A DNA stretch of 64,000 nucleotides from Sphingorhabdus sp. SMR4y (GTDB lineage: Bacteria; Pseudomonadota; Alphaproteobacteria; Sphingomonadales; Sphingomonadaceae). The DNA lies in assembly GCF_002218195.1 (NCBI RefSeq), contig NZ_CP022336.1, positions 1,116,001-1,180,000 of the forward strand, in the 5' to 3' direction. The translations under genes were made by a program, and so were the position numbers. Each line of letters opens with the position of its first letter. The first letter of the stretch is position 1. Below, in pieces: positions 1 to 9,818 of the stretch. The notes below the pieces were generated by a model that did no database searches, was not told where the DNA came from, and worked only from the letters and a program-made list of their open reading frames with translations.

Positions 1-1002
1 ATCGACGGTGACTGGCTGGACGAAAGAGAATGGATCGGCGACAGCCCTGCCCCACTGCGGACCGATGTCACCACCGAGTTTCCCAAATCGATCATCACTT
101 ACAATCAGTCACCCGACCTGCCGTTCGACCGTTCGATCAATGCCTATCGCGGCTGCGAACATGGCTGTGTCTATTGCTATGCACGGCCGACCCATGCCTA
201 TCACGACCTGTCTCCCGGCCTTGATTTCGAAAGCCGGCTGTTCGCCAAGCCCAATGCCGCCGACCTGCTCCGCCAGACATTTGCCAAACCGAATTACCAG
301 CCGGACAGCCTCGCGATCGGCACCAATACCGATCCATATCAGCCGATCGAAAAACGCTACCGGATCACGCGGCAGATACTGGAAGTCATGCTGGAAACGC
401 TCCACCCGGTGGTGATCACCACCAAATCCAGTCGTGTGGTCGAGGATATGGACTTGCTGGCACAGCTGGCGGCGCATCAGCTCACAGCGGTTGCGATTTC
501 GATCACGTCGCTCGATCCGCAGACGGCGCGATTGCTGGAACCCAGAGCGCCCGCTCCCGCACGGCGGCTGGCAGCCGTGCGGGCGCTCAGTACCGCCGGC
601 ATCTATGTGCATGTCAACATCGCCCCGGTGGTTCCGGGGATTACCGATCACGAGATTGAAGCGATTGTCGCTGCAGCAGCGGAATGTGGCGCCACAAGCA
701 TCTCCTTCATTCCCATGCGCCTGCCCCATGAGGTCGCGCCGCTATTCGAGCAATGGCTGGAAAACCACTATCCGGACCGCAAGGCCAAGGTGATGAGCAT
801 CGTGCGGCAGATCCGCGGCGGCAAGCGCAACGATCCCGGCTTCCACAGCCGCATGCGCGGCCAGGGCCCGTGGGCCGACCTGATCCGCACCCGGATTGGC
901 ATCGCGGCGCGCAAGGCCGGGGTCGGCAAGGCCAAGCTCAAGCTCCGGACCGACCTGTTCCGGCGCCCCCTGGTCAAGGGCAGCCAGATGGAACTATTCT
1001 AG
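1..1002 (+). CDS. PA0069-type radical SAM protein (5' end outside window)
   Basis: The frame is open from base 1, so the N-terminus lies upstream of the window. The radical SAM cluster motif CEHGCVYC (Cys codons at 154, 166 and 175) is followed by YARPTHAYHD, and further on by GTNTDPYQP and the ITSLDPQTARLLEPRAP region. This pattern is typical of the PA0069/SplB-like radical SAM family, which binds a 4Fe-4S cluster and cleaves S-adenosylmethionine; the substrate is unknown. The gene ends convergently on the acyl-CoA ligase gene, and the two stop codons share the tetranucleotide CTAG at 999-1002. The family call is firm, the biological role is not. Confidence 0.88.
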   Translation: MDGDWLDEREWIGDSPAPLRTDVTTEFPKSIITYNQSPDLPFDRSINAYRGCEHGCVYCYARPTHAYHDLSPGLDFESRLFAKPNAADLLRQTFAKPNYQPDSLAIGTNTDPYQPIEKRYRITRQILEVMLETLHPVVITTKSSRVVEDMDLLAQLAAHQLTAVAISITSLDPQTARLLEPRAPAPARRLAAVRALSTAGIYVHVNIAPVVPGITDHEIEAIVAAAAECGATSISFIPMRLPHEVAPLFEQWLENHYPDRKAKVMSIVRQIRGGKRNDPGFHSRMRGQGPWADLIRTRIGIAARKAGVGKAKLKLRTDLFRRPLVKGSQMELF

Positions 1003-2606
1003 GCGTCCGCCAGGCTTTTCAGTTCATAGTCCTTATATTCTTCCCGCAGCGACCGTTTCAGGATTTTCCCGGTTGCCGTGTGCGGCAGCTCGTCGACGAA
1101 TTTCACTTCGTCGGGCAACCACCATTTGGCAACCTTGTCGCCAAGATATTCGATCACATCGGCTTCCGAGACATCGCTACCCGGCTTGCGCACGACCAGC
1201 AGCAGAGGCCGCTCGTCCCATTTCGGGTGATAGACACCAACCGCCGCCGCTTCGGCGACGCCGGGGCAACCGACCGCCGCATTTTCCAGTTCGATCGAGC
1301 TGATCCATTCGCCGCCCGACTTGATCACATCCTTGGCCCGGTCGGTAATCTGCATCGTACCATCGGGGTGCAGCACCGCGACATCGCCGGTGTCAAACCA
1401 GCCGTCATCCTCGACCGCATCCTCGTCCGCGCGATAATAGCGCTTGATGATCCACGGTCCGCGAATTTCAAGCGTGCCGCTGGTCTTGCCATCGCGCGGA
1501 GCGACATTACCGTCCTCGTCGATCACCCGCAGTTCCACGCCGAATGGCGGCCTGCCCTGTTTGCAGATAACGTCGACCTGCTGGTCAAAACTCAGCGCGT
1601 CCCAATTGGCGGGTAGCGAACCGGCGGTCCCGATCGGAGATGTCTCGGTCATGCCCCAGGCATGGGCGACCCGGATGCCGTTTTTCATCAGCCGTTCGAT
1701 CATCGAACGCGGGCAGGCCGAACCGCCGATCACGACGACCCCCAATTTGCCATAATCCCCGCCATTTTCATCCATATCGGCAAACATCGAGAGCCAGACT
1801 GTTGGCACGCCCGCGCTATGGGTCACGCCCTCTTCGCGGATCAATTTCCACAGGACATGCGCTTCGTTGCTGGCCGAAAAGACCATTTTCGCGCCGACCG
1901 CCGCGCAAGCAAAGGGCAATCCCCAGGCATTGGCGTGGAACATCGGCACGACCGGTAGCATCACCGAGCGGGTAGCCAGATCCATAACATCGGGCTGCAC
2001 CTCGGTAATCGCGTGGATGACATTCGAGCGATGCTCATAGAGAACGCCTTTCGGATTGCCGGTAGTGCCGCTGGTATAGCAAAGCCCGCAGGGATCATTT
2101 TCATCGACGTCGACCCAATCGAAATCGCCGTCTTCCGCATCGACAAGCTCTCTGAACGTCGGATAGTCGCCTTTCTCGCCGTCAAACTGGATATAATGTT
2201 CAACCGTCTTGAGCTGCGGCTTGAGCATTTCGACAATGGGAGCGAACATCTTGTCGAACAGCAGCACCCGGTCTTCGGCATGGTTGATGATATAGACCAG
2301 TTGTTCCTCGAACAGGCGCGGATTGACCGTATGGAGAATGCCGCCGATACCGGCCGACCCGTACCAGCTGATAAGATGATGCGCATGGTTCATTGCGATG
2401 GTTGCGATCCGGTCGCCCTTGTTCATGCCAAGGCGCTGCAATGCTTGAGAGAATTTACGGGATTCCCGTCCAATCTCCGCCCAGTTGCTGCGACTGATAC
2501 TGCCATCGGCCCAGTAGCTCACAATCTCGCGTTCGCCATGCTCTCTGGCGGCGTGATCGATCAAATTGGTAATCTTGAGCGCGCTCGCTTGCATCGCACC
2601 GGCCAT
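999..2606 (-). CDS. AMP-dependent fatty-acid--CoA ligase (AlkK-like)
   Basis: A 535-residue adenylate-forming enzyme that activates a carboxylic acid with ATP and CoA. The ATP loop [11 protein letters not shown] lies at about 177-187, GMTETSP and [11 protein letters not shown] carry the adenylate-binding aspartate, [15 protein letters not shown] is the hinge, and the catalytic Lys is in TATGKILKR near the C-terminus. Length and motifs match medium/long-chain acyl-CoA synthetases of the AlkK type; the chain length of the substrate cannot be read. The ATG at 2606 is preceded by GGAGAGAAG, a good ribosome site. It lies 50 bp downstream of dnaE on the same strand, so it may be cotranscribed. Confidence 0.9.
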   Translation of the reverse strand: MAGAMQASALKITNLIDHAAREHGEREIVSYWADGSISRSNWAEIGRESRKFSQALQRLGMNKGDRIATIAMNHAHHLISWYGSAGIGGILHTVNPRLFEEQLVYIINHAEDRVLLFDKMFAPIVEMLKPQLKTVEHYIQFDGEKGDYPTFRELVDAEDGDFDWVDVDENDPCGLCYTSGTTGNPKGVLYEHRSNVIHAITEVQPDVMDLATRSVMLPVVPMFHANAWGLPFACAAVGAKMVFSASNEAHVLWKLIREEGVTHSAGVPTVWLSMFADMDENGGDYGKLGVVVIGGSACPRSMIERLMKNGIRVAHAWGMTETSPIGTAGSLPANWDALSFDQQVDVICKQGRPPFGVELRVIDEDGNVAPRDGKTSGTLEIRGPWIIKRYYRADEDAVEDDGWFDTGDVAVLHPDGTMQITDRAKDVIKSGGEWISSIELENAAVGCPGVAEAAAVGVYHPKWDERPLLLVVRKPGSDVSEADVIEYLGDKVAKWWLPDEVKFVDELPHTATGKILKRSLREEYKDYELKSLADA

Positions 2607-2656
2607 ATCTTCTCTCCAGAATAGTTATATTTGGCCGGTTTCTGGTATGTTTCAGG

Positions 2657-5600
2657 CTAGCTGACAAGCCTTAATTTGGGTTTCGCCACCCGCATCGGCC
2701 GGGCCGGTCCCAAGCGGACGTTAGCCAAACCCTGAACCCGCTCCAGCATCTCCACCGTTTCCGCATCCAGACGAAAGGAGCGCCCGAGGCATACTTTGAC
2801 AAAATCATCGTGCGGACCGGCCATGATTGCCACTATTTCGCTTTGGCCGCCCAGCAACGGCGCCACCAGATTGGTCAGTTCGTGCAGGCCGGCAATATCG
2901 AGGATTTCCAGCTCCATGCGGGTGCGGGTGGTCTTCTCCAGACCGTCCAACGGCTGCACCGTCCGGATCGCGACGCGCGGATTCTCGTCTTCCGACTGCT
3001 GGTCCAGTTCGACCTTGAGCAGGGCACAACGCCCCTCCTGCGAAAGTTCTTCCAGAATCTTGCACTGGTCTTCGTCAAAACAACTGGCGGAAAACTGGCC
3101 ACTGCTGTCCGACAGATCGGCAAGCGCGAATCTCTTGCCCCGGCGACTGTCCCGCCAGCGCACTTTCTCGATAAGCGCCGACATCACCGCCGGCTTGCGG
3201 ATGCCTTCGCCGATCGGTTCACCACTGCACAATGCCGCATAGGTCATGGCGCCAAGCGAAGAGGAAACCGCCTGGAACTGCGTGACGGGGTGCGAGGAAA
3301 AATAGAAACCGAAAGCATCGCGCTCGCGGGCCATGATCTCGTTGAGCGACCAGTTGCTGCCCTCCGGCAACCGGATCGCCTGCATGTCGCCACCGGCACT
3401 GCCTTCTCCGAAAAGCCCCCCCTGCCCGCTTTCACGTGCATCAGCGGCACTGTTTGCGACCGACAGAATCATGTCCGCGCCGTCATGGACCGCCGCGCGA
3501 TTGGGCTCCAGATCATCAAAGGCGCCAGCCGAAGCCAGACTTTCGAGCTGACGCTTGTTGAGGCCGTGCGGATCAATCCGGTTGGCAAAATCCTCGATCG
3601 ACGAGAACGGGCCAGCCTTGGCGCGTTCGGTAACCACAGCGTGCATCGCCTTTTCGCCGACATTCTTCAGACCTGCCAGCGCATAGCGTACCGCAAGCAG
3701 CGCTTCCGGTTGCTCCTCGACCGAAAAATTGGGCCGGCTCTTATTGATCGCCGGCTGCAGCACGGTCACTCCCAACCGTTTCATGTCGTCGACAAAGATG
3801 CTGAGCTTCTCGGACTGATGCATGTCGAAACACATCGAAGCGGCATAAAATTCATGCGGGTGATGCGCCTTCAGCCAGGCCGTCTGATAGGCCAGCAGGG
3901 CGTAGGCCGCTGCGTGGCTCTTGTTGAAGCCATAGCCGGCAAATTTGTCGATCAAGTCGAAAAGCTCGTTGGCCTGTTCGCTGTTCAAGCCCTTTTCTGC
4001 GGCACCCGTCACAAATCTGTTACGCTGCACGTCCATTTCCGCCTGGATTTTCTTACCCATGGCGCGGCGCAGCAAATCTGCTTCGCCGAGCGAATAGCCG
4101 GCGATGATCTGCGCGGCCTGCATCACCTGTTCCTGATAGACAAAAATCCCGTAAGTCTCCTTGAGGATATCCTCCAGCAATGGATGCGGATAGGCGATAT
4201 CGACGCGCCCGTTCTTGCGGTCCCCGAACAGCGGAATATTGTCCATCGGGCCCGGCCGGTAGAGCGAAACCAGCGCGATAATATCACCAAAATTGGTGGG
4301 TTTCACGGCCGCGAGCGTACGCCGCATGCCTTCCGATTCCAGCTGGAACACACCGACGGTATCGCCGCGCTGGAGCAGCTCGAAAACTTTCTCGTCTTCC
4401 CAGCTCAGGTTTTCCAGCTCAACCGTTATGCCGCGTTCGGTAAGCAGTTCGACCGCCTTCTTCAGCACCGACAGCGTTTTCAGCCCCAGAAAGTCGAATT
4501 TCACCAGACCGGCTTTTTCGACAAATTTCATGTCGAACTGGGTTACCGGCAGATCGGAACGGGGATCACGGTACAGCGGCACAAGCTGGTCAAGCGGACG
4601 ATCCCCGATCACCACGCCGGCAGCGTGAGTGGAACTGTGCCGCGGCAGCCCCTCCAGCTTCATCGCCAGATCGAACAGCCGCTTGACGTCCGACTGCTTA
4701 TATTCCTGCGCCAGTTCCGTGATGCCGTTGAGGGACCGCTTCAGATCCCACGGATCGGTCGGGTGGTTGGGCACCAATTTGGTCAGTCGGTCCACCTGCC
4801 CGTAAGGCATCTGAAGGACCCGGCCGACATCGCGCAACACAGCGCGCGCTTTCAGTTTTCCGAAGGTGATGATCTGGGCGACCTGCCGGTCGCCGTATTT
4901 TTCCTGCACATAGCGAATGACTTCGCCGCGTCGGGTTTCGCAGAAATCGATATCGAAATCCGGCATCGACACACGTTCCGGGTTCAGGAACCGTTCGAAC
5001 AGAAGCCCCAGCTTGATCGGGTCTAGATCGGTAATGGTCAATGCCCATGCCACAACCGAACCCGCACCGGAACCACGTCCCGGCCCCACCGGAATATCAT
5101 GATCCTTCGCCCATTTGATAAAGTCGGCAACAATCAGGAAATAGCCGGGAAAGCCCATGCTGACGATCACATCAAGCTCGAAAGCAAGACGGTCAAAATA
5201 GACCTTCCGCTCCGCTTCGTCCGTCAGACCGACAAATTCCAGCCGTCTTTCAAGTCCGGCGGTCGCATCCTGACGCAATTGCTCGATTTCTCCCGCCAGA
5301 TCACCCGCCAGACTGGGCAGGATCGGGTCTCGTTTTGGCGGCGAGAACGCGCATCGTTGCGCGATAACCAATGTATTTTGCAGCGCTTCTGGTATGTCGG
5401 AGAACAGGTCTTCCATCACCAAGGCGCTTTTCATCCACAGATGCTTGGAAGGCTTTTCACGTTCGTCATTTTCGACATAGGCAGACTGTGCGATACATTT
5501 CATCGCATCATGGGCCTCGTGAAAATCCGGCTCCGAAAAGCAACTCGGATTTGTCGCTACCAGCGGAATGTCGCGATCCATGGCCAGTGCAATGAGACCG

Positions 5601-6157
5601 GATTCCGCCGCCATTTCGACCGGATCTTCCCGACGCGACAATTCGATATACAGCCGCCCCGGAAAATATTGCTGCAACAGGGACAGATAGGCTTCGGCTT
5701 CCGATTGCTGCTCCTCTGCAATCAGACGCGCCAGAGCGCCTTCTCCGCCCCCGGTCAGAGCCAGCAGACCGGCATTATGATCGCGCAGCATTTCCATGGG
5801 AACATGGGCATCAAGTTCGCCAGGCCGGTCGAGATGGGAGGCCGAAACCAGCTTGCAGAGATTTTCATAGCCTTCGGCGTCCTGCGCGTAGAGCGCGATC
5901 CAGTCCAACGCCGGTTTTGTCGGATCGGCATCGGGACGCGCAACCCTGAGAAAGCAGCCGGTGATCGGCTGCACGCCCTGGCCGCGGCAACCGTCATCAA
6001 ACGCCATGGAAGCGAAAAGTCCAATCCGGTCACACAGCGCAACAGCAGGAAAACCGCGCTCTTTGGCGGCAGCACCAATCGCGGCCGGCTCCATCGCTCC
6101 GTCCAGGATCGTATAGGCAGAAAAGGTGCGGAGATGGACGAAAGGAGTCTGGGCCAT
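2657..6157 (-). CDS. dnaE: DNA polymerase III alpha subunit
   Basis: The replicative polymerase subunit, 1166 residues, normal for DnaE1. The palm motif MPDFDIDFCE lies at about 397-406 with two catalytic Asp, and GPGRGSGAGS, FNKSHAAAYAL and KFDFLGLKTL are also present. An OB-fold region follows at about 985-1060 (VMSALIEKVRWRDSRRGKR). The N-terminal PHP domain looks inactive: the usual HxHS metal motif reads HLRTFSAYT here. That implies proofreading by a separate epsilon subunit rather than by PHP. The gene is preceded by 145 bp without other genes and followed by the acyl-CoA ligase gene. Confidence 0.97.
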   Translation of the reverse strand: MAQTPFVHLRTFSAYTILDGAMEPAAIGAAAKERGFPAVALCDRIGLFASMAFDDGCRGQGVQPITGCFLRVARPDADPTKPALDWIALYAQDAEGYENLCKLVSASHLDRPGELDAHVPMEMLRDHNAGLLALTGGGEGALARLIAEEQQSEAEAYLSLLQQYFPGRLYIELSRREDPVEMAAESGLIALAMDRDIPLVATNPSCFSEPDFHEAHDAMKCIAQSAYVENDEREKPSKHLWMKSALVMEDLFSDIPEALQNTLVIAQRCAFSPPKRDPILPSLAGDLAGEIEQLRQDATAGLERRLEFVGLTDEAERKVYFDRLAFELDVIVSMGFPGYFLIVADFIKWAKDHDIPVGPGRGSGAGSVVAWALTITDLDPIKLGLLFERFLNPERVSMPDFDIDFCETRRGEVIRYVQEKYGDRQVAQIITFGKLKARAVLRDVGRVLQMPYGQVDRLTKLVPNHPTDPWDLKRSLNGITELAQEYKQSDVKRLFDLAMKLEGLPRHSSTHAAGVVIGDRPLDQLVPLYRDPRSDLPVTQFDMKFVEKAGLVKFDFLGLKTLSVLKKAVELLTERGITVELENLSWEDEKVFELLQRGDTVGVFQLESEGMRRTLAAVKPTNFGDIIALVSLYRPGPMDNIPLFGDRKNGRVDIAYPHPLLEDILKETYGIFVYQEQVMQAAQIIAGYSLGEADLLRRAMGKKIQAEMDVQRNRFVTGAAEKGLNSEQANELFDLIDKFAGYGFNKSHAAAYALLAYQTAWLKAHHPHEFYAASMCFDMHQSEKLSIFVDDMKRLGVTVLQPAINKSRPNFSVEEQPEALLAVRYALAGLKNVGEKAMHAVVTERAKAGPFSSIEDFANRIDPHGLNKRQLESLASAGAFDDLEPNRAAVHDGADMILSVANSAADARESGQGGLFGEGSAGGDMQAIRLPEGSNWSLNEIMARERDAFGFYFSSHPVTQFQAVSSSLGAMTYAALCSGEPIGEGIRKPAVMSALIEKVRWRDSRRGKRFALADLSDSSGQFSASCFDEDQCKILEELSQEGRCALLKVELDQQSEDENPRVAIRTVQPLDGLEKTTRTRMELEILDIAGLHELTNLVAPLLGGQSEIVAIMAGPHDDFVKVCLGRSFRLDAETVEMLERVQGLANVRLGPARPMRVAKPKLRLVS

Positions 6158-6302
6158 GATCGTCAGACTAGCGCGACAAACGGGCCTTGCCTATGCAAAC
6201 GATCAGACCGGTCGAAACTATCGACCATTTGTCCACAGCATATTTACCCGGCGATCACGCAACAGGCTGAACCGGATGGGAGTCAGCTGCGGCACGGCAT
6301 GG

Positions 6303-6776
6303 CTATAGCAGTGCTTCAATCTCGCTTTTCAGTTGCTCGGGCTTTACCGCAGGGCCGTGGCGCGCAACGACATTGCCTTCGCGGTCGACCAGAAATTTGG
6401 TGAAATTCCATTTGATCCGGGAACCGAGCAGACCCGATTTTTCAGTCTTGAGATATTTCCACAATGGGTCGGCATCGTTGCCGTTCACTTCGACTTTCGC
6501 CATCAGCGGAAAGCTCACATCATAATTCAGCGAACAGAATTTCCTGATTTCGTCGGCATCGCCGGGCTCCTGATTGCCGAATTGATTACAGGGAAAGGCC
6601 AGGATTTCGAGGCCCTTGTCATGATATTCCTGATGCAGCTTTTCGAGCCCCTCATATTGCGGCGTGAATCCGCATTTTGAGGCGGTGTTGACAATCAGAA
6701 GCACCTTGCCCTTGTGCGCGGACAGATCCTCCATCGAACCATCGGCCTGCTTCACCTGAAATTCCGTAACCTTCAT
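6303..6776 (-). CDS. Glutathione peroxidase family protein
   Basis: A 157-residue thiol peroxidase that reduces hydroperoxides with glutathione or thioredoxin. The peroxidatic Cys35 sits in NTASKCGFT, followed by LAFPCNQFGNQEPG (resolving Cys and catalytic Gln) and the conserved Trp of KWNFTKFL near residue 126. The protein is a Cys, not Sec, enzyme. I chose the ATG at 6776, where the family begins (MKVTEFQVKQADG), over an in-frame extension to 6818. It lies between dnaE and the lolD/lolC pair on the same strand without overlap. Confidence 0.93.
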   Translation of the reverse strand: MKVTEFQVKQADGSMEDLSAHKGKVLLIVNTASKCGFTPQYEGLEKLHQEYHDKGLEILAFPCNQFGNQEPGDADEIRKFCSLNYDVSFPLMAKVEVNGNDADPLWKYLKTEKSGLLGSRIKWNFTKFLVDREGNVVARHGPAVKPEQLKSEIEALL

Positions 6777-6873
6777 ATGCGCCCCGCAATGTTTGTTTCT
6801 AGGTTTTCCTTGTCCCACAGATTGATACTCGCACGAGAAAAGTCAAAGCCATTCTCGATTCGAACTGAAAAGC

Positions 6874-7560
6874 CTATGCTAAAACACCCTCATGCAGCCG
6901 CACAACCCGGTCCATCTTGGCAGCCAGCCGTTCATTATGCGTCGCTATCAGCGCGGCACTGCCTTCCTGGCGAACCAGGCCGATAAATTCGGAAAGCACC
7001 AGATCGGCGGTTGCTTCGTCGAGATTGCCGGTCGGCTCATCGGCAAGCACCAGTTTCGGCGATGTGGCCAGAGCGCGTGCAACCGCGACCCGTTGCTGTT
7101 CCCCGCCGGACAATTTGCTCGGCTTGTGATCCAGCCGCGCGCCCAGCCCCAGACTGCTCAACAAGCTTTCCGCCCTTGCCTCGGCCTCTTGCTGAGTCGC
7201 CCCGGCGATCAGCTGCGGCATGACCACATTTTCCAACGCATTGAAATCGGGCAGGAGATGGTGAAACTGATAGACAAATCCCAACAGATCACGCCGGATC
7301 CGGGTATGGCAACTGGATGGCAACTGGGCGGTTTCCTCGCCGTTGAGCTTGATCGAGCCTTCGAATCCGCCCTCGAGCAGTCCCACCGCCTGCAACAATG
7401 TCGACTTGCCGGAACCGGACGGGCCTAGGAGCGCGACAATTTCATTCGCGTGGATATCGAGATTGACGCCGCGCAGCACCTCGATCCTGACATCCCCCTG
7501 GACGAAGCTGCGCCTTACGTCGCGCAACTCTACGGTTTTCTGGTGTTTCATGTCACTCAT
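6874..7560 (-). CDS. lolD: Lipoprotein-releasing ABC transporter ATPase
   Basis: A 228-residue ABC ATPase of the MacB/LolD class. Walker [10 protein letters not shown] is at 46-54, the signature [15 protein letters not shown] begins at 150, and Walker [14 protein letters not shown] at 169. With its membrane partner it extracts outer-membrane lipoproteins from the inner membrane and passes them to LolA. Its start overlaps the end of the permease gene by 8 bp, so the two are translationally coupled with the permease first. That pairing distinguishes LolD from the related FtsE and MacB ATPases. Confidence 0.94.
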   Translation of the reverse strand: MSDMKHQKTVELRDVRRSFVQGDVRIEVLRGVNLDIHANEIVALLGPSGSGKSTLLQAVGLLEGGFEGSIKLNGEETAQLPSSCHTRIRRDLLGFVYQFHHLLPDFNALENVVMPQLIAGATQQEAEARAESLLSSLGLGARLDHKPSKLSGGEQQRVAVARALATSPKLVLADEPTGNLDEATADLVLSEFIGLVRQEGSAALIATHNERLAAKMDRVVRLHEGVLA

Positions 7561-8803
7561 AGCGAAGTACCTGCACGGGGTCGGTACTGGCCGCCTTATA
7601 AGCGGGATAAAGCGTGGCCAGGAAACTGAACAAGAGCGCCAGCCCGGCGATACCGACCACTTCCATCGGGTCCGTCCGCGCCGGCAATTCGGTCAGGAAG
7701 CGGATCGACGGATCCCACAGATTCTGCCCGGTGATAGCCTGGACAAAATTGATTACATTCTGTCGGAAATGGATCGCGATCAGGCCGAGCATGATGCCGG
7801 CGGCTATGCCCAGCGTACCGATCGAAGTGCCCACCGTGACGAATATCCGCACCAGCGAAGCCCGTGATGCGCCCATGGTGCGCAAGATCGCAATATCTCT
7901 GGTCTTGGCGCGTACCAGCATGATCAACGACGATAATATGTTGAAAACCGCCACCAATATGATGATCGACAGGATGACGAACATCACCACCCGCTCGACC
8001 TGCAAAGTTTCGAAAAGCGAGGCATTCATCGTCTGCCAGTCGGTGATCACCCCGCGGTCAGCCACCTTGGGAACGAGAGGCGCGATTATCTTGCCGACAT
8101 TGTCGGCATCATCGGTCTTGATCTCGATCATGCCGATCTGGTCACCGAGCAACAGCAAGGTCTGTGCGTCCTCCATCGGCATGATTACGAACGCCTTGTC
8201 ATAGTCATAGACACCGACTTCGAATATCGCGGCGACGTCATAGGCGATTTCGCGCGGCACCGTTCCAAAAGGCGTCGAACGCCCTTGCGGATTGATAATG
8301 GTGATCCGGCTGCCTACCTGCGCACCGAGCGTTGTTGCCAGCCGGCTGCCAATGCCGACACGCCCCGATCCGGACTCGAGGCGCGCAAGATCACCGGAAA
8401 TGGTTTTTCCATCGAGCGTTTCGTTATTCAAAATGTCCGGGACCTGCATCCCCCGCACCAGCACCGCTTCGACCCGTCCGTTGAACGTGGTCAGCAAGGG
8501 TTGTTCGATCAACGGCGAAGCCGAGACGACCCCCTCGGTATCACGGGTTTCCTCGAGCAGGTCGCGCCAACCCGGCAACCGGCCGCCATAGCCCTGGATT
8601 ACGGCATGGCCGTTGAGACCGACAATCTTGTCGAACAGCTCTGCACGGAATCCGTTCATCACGCTCATCACCACGATCAGCGCGGCAACGCCCAGCATGA
8701 CCGCTACCAGGCTGATACTGGCAACGAGGAATATGAAACCCTCCCCCTTGCCGGGTAACAGATAGCGTTTTGCGATGACCCATTCATAACGGGATAGGAG
8801 CAT
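7553..8803 (-). CDS. lolC: Lipoprotein-releasing ABC transporter permease (LolC/E family)
   Basis: A 416-residue inner-membrane permease with the FtsX/MacB four-helix layout: one N-terminal helix ([22 protein letters not shown]), a large periplasmic MacB-PCD domain containing [13 protein letters not shown], and three C-terminal helices ([38 protein letters not shown] and [19 protein letters not shown]). Only one permease is encoded with lolD, so it may act as a homodimer (LolF-like) rather than a LolC-LolE pair; that is inference. The ATG at 8803 ([15 protein letters not shown]) is the family start; the open frame extends to 8905 but the extra 34 residues look unrelated. Confidence 0.92.
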   Translation of the reverse strand: MLLSRYEWVIAKRYLLPGKGEGFIFLVASISLVAVMLGVAALIVVMSVMNGFRAELFDKIVGLNGHAVIQGYGGRLPGWRDLLEETRDTEGVVSASPLIEQPLLTTFNGRVEAVLVRGMQVPDILNNETLDGKTISGDLARLESGSGRVGIGSRLATTLGAQVGSRITIINPQGRSTPFGTVPREIAYDVAAIFEVGVYDYDKAFVIMPMEDAQTLLLLGDQIGMIEIKTDDADNVGKIIAPLVPKVADRGVITDWQTMNASLFETLQVERVVMFVILSIIILVAVFNILSSLIMLVRAKTRDIAILRTMGASRASLVRIFVTVGTSIGTLGIAAGIMLGLIAIHFRQNVINFVQAITGQNLWDPSIRFLTELPARTDPMEVVGIAGLALLFSFLATLYPAYKAASTDPVQVLRYE

Positions 8804-9040
8804 GAGTTGGGGCGACTTCCTTGGATCAGATTTCCCTGCCTTTACGGTTGCTGGCCGGGGCAAGCAAGTGGCATGGTGGTAATTATGCTGTTGCCGATAT
8901 GACACAAAGATTGATCAATCTTTCAAAAGCATCAAATTTGGCATGACAAAATTAAGTCAGTCGATCAGATATGGTTACAGAATCAAACATCTCGATTAAC
9001 GGGTCATGGTTCAGGGATCCTTTCCGGTTCCGCCAAATGT

Positions 9041-9139
9041 TGGGGGACAAGCGGCGTCGAATAGGAAGGGAAAACAGGGGACGAATTAGTTCGTCACCAT
9101 TTTCGCCCGGGTGCTTATCGGCATCCGGGCGTTTTTTTT
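9041..9139 (+). ncRNA. Candidate small RNA ending in a Rho-independent terminator
   Basis: A strong plus-strand terminator at 9104-9139 has no open reading frame in front of it, so it probably ends a non-coding transcript. Just upstream is a perfect 6-bp hairpin GACGAA-TTAG-TTCGTC (9080-9095), set in a purine-rich single-stranded-looking stretch that includes GGGGGAC and AGGGAAAACAGGGG. The 5' end is not visible; 9041 is a guess. I could not match it to a known alphaproteobacterial sRNA family. The alternative is a terminator that only insulates hsp20 from readthrough. Confidence 0.3.
9104..9139 (+). terminator. Rho-independent terminator
   Basis: Stem CGCCCGGGTGC (9104-9114) pairs with GCATCCGGGCG (9121-9131) around the loop TTATCG, with one G-U wobble, and is followed by eight T (9132-9139). 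The T tract is on the plus strand only. Confidence 0.85.
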
Positions 9140-9185
9140 GCACCAATATTTTTCCAAGCCATTGGTAATACGACCTTTTTCTCCT

Positions 9186-9310
9186 CTTGAAATTGGGAAA
9201 GATGATCATATCTTTATTCATGTGGAACGCCTTTCGGGTTTCACATGAACGAACCGGATGCCGCATGTGCGGGTCCAAATTTACATTGCTCAATTGCAGA
9301 GGATATAGAT
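9186..9310 (+). promoter_or_regulatory. Heat-shock promoter and ROSE-like RNA thermometer leader of hsp20
   Basis: CTTGAAA at 9186-9192 matches the sigma-32 -35 element; GATCATAT at 9204-9211 is a partial -10 at 11-bp spacing. The leader then folds into three hairpins: TTCATGTG (9217-9224) with CACATGAA (9242-9249); GGAT-CCGC (9256-9264) with GCGGGTCC (9269-9276); and TTGCTC (9286-9291) with GAGGAT (9299-9304). The last buries the Shine-Dalgarno AGGA. The TTGCT motif opposite AGGA with one G-G mismatch is the hallmark of ROSE thermometers, which open on heating. ROSE elements are established for alphaproteobacterial small heat-shock genes; assignment here is by eye. Confidence 0.6.
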
Positions 9311-9790
9311 ATGAATCGTTTTGACTTTACCCCCTATCGCCGTTCAACCGTAGGTTTTGACCGGCTGTTCGACCTTCTTGAAAATAACGCCCGCGCGCAG
9401 CAATCCGAGAATTACCCGCCGTTCAACATCGAACGCAGCGGTGAAGATCATTATCGGATCACACTGGCCGTCGCCGGTTTCAAGGAAGATGAAATTGAAA
9501 TTACCGCCCAGCAGAATTTGCTGCTTGTCGCCGGCAATAAGAAAACCGACGATCAGGAAAGCAAGCAGTTTCTGCACATGGGCATCGCCAACCGCAACTT
9601 TGAACGGCGCTTTGAACTCGCCGATTTCGTTCGCGTCGAGAACGCAGGATTGGCCGACGGCCTGCTTGAGATCGACCTGGTCCGGGAAATTCCCGAAGCC
9701 ATGCGGCCGCAGACGATCGCCATCAACAAGGGCGACAATGTCACCAAAATTGCGGACAAGCGGGACAAGAAAGAAGACAAGGCCGCTTAA
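9311..9790 (+). CDS. Hsp20 family small heat-shock protein
   Basis: A 159-residue alpha-crystallin chaperone that holds unfolding proteins in oligomers. The N-terminus MNRFDFTPYRRSTVGFDRL, the core YPPFNIERSGEDHYRITLAVAGF and the ALAVAGF/ENAGLADGLLEIDL strands match the IbpA/HspA class; the tail is Lys/Asp-rich. The ATG at 9311 follows AGAGGA with 7 bases of spacing. An in-frame ATG at 9245 lies inside leader hairpin 1 and is rejected. The gene stands alone, with terminators before and after it. Confidence 0.93.
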   Translation: MNRFDFTPYRRSTVGFDRLFDLLENNARAQQSENYPPFNIERSGEDHYRITLAVAGFKEDEIEITAQQNLLLVAGNKKTDDQESKQFLHMGIANRNFERRFELADFVRVENAGLADGLLEIDLVREIPEAMRPQTIAINKGDNVTKIADKRDKKEDKAA

Positions 9791-9818
9791 GCAAGCGGAT
9801 CCTTTAACCGAAAACCGG

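Larger units (their letters stand above)
8804..9310. other. Intergenic region between lolC and hsp20
   Basis: Five hundred bases without a convincing gene, between divergent lolC (minus) and hsp20 (plus). The first 230 bases are relatively AT-rich and probably hold the lolC promoter. The remainder contains a plus-strand hairpin-plus-terminator unit (about 9041-9139), then a sigma-32-like promoter at 9186-9211 and the structured hsp20 leader. An open frame on the minus strand at 8952-9293 has no ribosome site or recognisable domain and is not called. Confidence 0.7.

Noticed and set aside
2810-5026. Very long open frame (738 codons) on the plus strand opposite dnaE
   Set aside because: It is antisense to dnaE, has no domain or ribosome site, and arises because GC-rich codon use leaves the complementary frame free of stops.
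8952-9293. 113-codon minus-strand frame between lolC and hsp20
   Set aside because: It covers the terminator and the thermometer leader in antisense and has no coding signature.
9245-9310. N-terminal extension of Hsp20 from the ATG at 9245
   Set aside because: The ATG lies in a leader hairpin without a ribosome site; the family start at 9311 has AGAGGA at correct spacing.
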